Assembly (NCBI GenBank): GCA_023627715.1
Contig: JAMAHW010000252.1
Span: forward strand, 1 to 10,802
DNA length: 10,802 nt
Source: Periconia sp. R9002
Lineage: Eukaryota > Ascomycota > Dothideomycetes > Pleosporales > Periconiaceae
Direction: 5' to 3'
Shown here: piece after piece, positions 8,728 through 10,802 of the stretch
Layout of the letters: every line of letters begins with the position of its first letter
Numbering within the stretch: position 1 is the stretch's first letter
Notes under the pieces: generated by a model
What the model was told of the DNA's origin: nothing
Database searches by the model: none
What the model saw: only the letters and a program-made list of their open reading frames with translations
Position numbers and translations under genes: made by a program

Positions 8728-9255
8728 ATTCTTAAATATCTATTAGTATTAATAATATCCTTTAGAGATTTACTAAGTCCTACTCTGTACTTTATAGAAG
8801 AAGAAAGCTATATATCCAACTATTTACTCTAAATATCTTCTATCTATAAATATAAATCTATTATTATTCTAGTAAAATTATTTAGAGTATACGTCTCTCT
8901 TTATACTTAGAAAAGTAAGAAGAAAAATACTATACTAGTAGACTTAAGAACTACTACTACTACTATATATAGATATTTAATAATAGTTAAAAGATACTCT
9001 AATAGCCTAACTAAATACTTAGCTAGGTAGAAGAAAAAATTTAATCAATACGATAGAGATATAAAATAGATATCTAAATAATATGCTAAAAATATAGAAT
9101 ACATATATAGTAAGACTAATAGTAGACTAAGAATAACTTAGAATAAGATAAAATAATAACTAGAAACGTTCTATAATAATAGACATTATTTAGAATAGTA
9201 GGTAAAACTTTATATAAATATAGACTTAAAAATATATAAACAAAGAATACTTTAA
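8728..9255 (+). pseudogene. Unidentified coding-like stretch D
   Basis: One plus-strand frame of 176 codons carries about a dozen stops, all TAA or TAG. That is roughly 6-7% of codons, clearly fewer than an alternative frame I read for comparison. The first part is hydrophobic (LLVLIISF, then LYFIEEESYISNYLL), followed by a Thr run (five ACT codons near 8950). A long charged, probably helical tail follows, with KKKFNQYDRDIK, YAKNIEYIYSKTNSRLRI and LETFYNN. It begins shortly after integrase C loses its match to A, in the same orientation. No family is recognised. It could be a 3' extension of element C's neighbour, a captured host fragment or another transposon's protein. Confidence 0.35.
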
Positions 9256-10802
9256 AGCTCCTTAGCTCTACTTCTTCTATTTTTCTTTTAGTACTCTAGT
9301 TCTAAAAAAAGCTTCTAGTAGGCTTCTTAATTTAACTTATTTTTCTTCTAATCTATAATTTTAGACGTTTATTACTCTTTTTTAATAATTTTTTAATCAT
9401 AAGTAACCTTAATTAAAATACGCCACTTTTCGCCCTAGCTAACCTAAGTTAGATACTTTAATCTATATTAGGTAGAGTTATTTACTTAAAAGCTATAATG
9501 TAAGAGGGATTCTAATTTTTACTACTTAAAGTACTTATTAGTCTACCTTAGACCTTTCTAACGTATTATAGCTTCTAGCGTCTTAAAAATCTAGACTCTA
9601 AAGTAAATCTACTCTACTACTTTCTAAAATCCTCCCTATATAATAATTAGTAACCTAATATACTATTTTTACGCTAGAAAGATCTATCTTATCTTTACTA
9701 GCAACTTATTATTACTATTACTCTCTCTACGCTTATACTTACTTTACTAGAAGAAAGTATAAGTAATTTTTTATAGCGTGTATAAGTAATACTTTTAACC
9801 TCTATAGAAATATTAATAGTATTAGCGTTATAATTACTAGTATAAAGATAGAACTTATTAGCTTTAGTAGTTTTAAGCTTACTAGAATATAAAGTTAGAA
9901 TAAATACGCTATAAGAGACTGTAATCTAACTTATAGTAAAAGAAGACTTACTTCATAATAATAACGTATAAATCTTTTATAACTATCTTTAAGTTACGTA
10001 TAATATAATTATATTTAATTCAAGCAAGCTATTTTTTATAACTAGTGTTAAGGTTCTTAAAATTTTACTAAAGAGTATATATATAATACTACTAGCCTCT
10101 TAAGTACTGCTATACTTCAGAAAGAATATATTAGGGAAAGCCTTATAGGCTATAATAGTAGTATAACTATTAATGTTATACTTATAGTAGAACTTAGTAG
10201 TAATACACTTCTTAGACTCTTTATAGGTAACTTTATTCTAAGTAGTTAATATTATGAGTAGATTATAGGCCTTATAAACGTATTTAAGCTAGTAGAGATA
10301 GAACTACTAGAAGTTAAAACTATAGGCTAAAATACGCTATAATACGCTATAAAAGCTTTTCTTGTAAATACTTACTACTAAAAAGTAAATTAGACTCTAA
10401 GAATACTTATAATACCACTTATAGGTGTAAAAAGGTACGCTATTAACTTTTTAGAATATCTAAATAATATTCTTAGAGGTAACTATATTAGTTATATAAA
10501 CTATCTTTAAATAGGCTACGTATATATTTAAGTAAAGTTATAAATTAAAAGCGTACTAAGATTTATCTAGTTAGAACTCTATCTAAGCTTTACATTCCTA
10601 CTAGTTCTACTACTATTTTGGTTTAAGTTATCTATTTAATAATAATATAGCTATAGTATATATATTTTCTTAAGCTAATTCTACCAGTAGAGCAAATCCT
10701 AGTAAATTATATATTAAGGGTGCCTATTTCGCTAAGCCTAAGACACTCTACTATTACCTTACTTCAGGCTCTTATTCTAAGCCTACTAGTTAAAATATTA
10801 CT
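9256..10802. other. RIP-affected AT-rich region E, no family recognised
   Basis: About 1.5 kb holds no motif I can assign. A minus-strand frame from the right edge to about 9245 can be followed in register for roughly 500 codons with only TAA/TAG stops. Its stop density (near 9-10%) is no better than that of another frame, so it is not proof of coding. Fairly open blocks include minus-strand KVTYKESKKCITTKFYYK (around 10230-10180) and, on the plus strand near the right end, a run containing NPSKLYIKGAYFAKPK (about 10696-10743). CA and TG are commoner here (18 in 10021-10800) than in the element bodies but still well below expectation for this base composition. Confidence 0.45.
10331..10350. 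repeat. Perfect 10-bp tandem duplication
   Basis: AATACGCTAT occurs twice head to tail (10331-10340 and 10341-10350). Related ACGCTAT words occur at about 9906 and 10436. No function is suggested. Confidence 0.7.

Noticed and set aside
9245..10801. A single 500-codon minus-strand protein
   Set aside because: All in-frame stops are TAA or TAG, but TGA is depleted everywhere by the loss of TpG, so this is not diagnostic. Stop density is similar in another frame and no motif was found.
1..10802. Host genes, tRNA or rRNA genes, CRISPR arrays, bacterial promoters or operons
   Set aside because: No reading frame is intact, no cloverleaf or rRNA signature is visible, no regularly spaced repeats exist, and the recognised elements are fungal-type Ty3/Gypsy chromoviruses.
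1..10802. Mitochondrial or plastid origin because of the very high AT content
   Set aside because: AT richness here is due to CpA/TpG loss in nuclear-type chromoviruses. No organellar genes are present, and reading stops as sense codons under organellar codes does not help, since the stops are TAA and TAG.

Overview
The window is AT-saturated DNA of the kind found in the AT-rich, repeat-filled blocks of filamentous ascomycete (Pezizomycotina) genomes. CpA and TpG are almost absent while TpA is abundant, yet CpG is still present (no CA or TG in 1-254 or in 5906-6381, although CG occurs at 6282 and 6289). That context-specific loss is the signature of repeat-induced point mutation (RIP), which converts CpA to TpA on either strand of duplicated DNA. 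No gene in the window can be functional. Coding sequence is recognised only by reading through TAA/TAG codons that stand for former CAA, CAG or TGG, and by family motifs in which Cys and His have become Tyr, Asp has become Asn and Glu has become Lys.

Layout. (A) 1 to about 1450, plus strand: integrase and C-terminal chromodomain of a Ty3/Gypsy chromovirus that enters from beyond the left edge. (B) 4215 down to about 1900, minus strand: a second chromovirus family, with an integrase and chromodomain preceded by a charged, possibly Gag-derived stretch; no reverse transcriptase is visible. (C) about 4640-8690, plus strand: the best-preserved element, with gag and CCHC zinc knuckle, aspartic protease, reverse transcriptase, RNase H and integrase in canonical Gypsy order. 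A and B lie tail to tail across 1421-1910; B and C lie head to head across 4216-4640. (D) 8728-9255, plus strand: a coding-like but unidentified stretch. (E) 9256-10802: AT-rich sequence with no recognisable family and a somewhat milder RIP signature.

A direct repeat (508-1095 and 8094 to about 8680) looks at first like a pair of LTRs. Translation shows that both copies are integrase core and C-terminal coding sequence. In C the match begins abruptly inside the integrase, where about 35 residues are missing, so C is either internally deleted or a chimera joined to a relative of A. No convincing LTR, primer-binding site, target-site duplication, RNA gene or host gene was found. I see no evidence of a new functional system: the window is a graveyard of several retroelements inactivated by a genome-defence mutation process.
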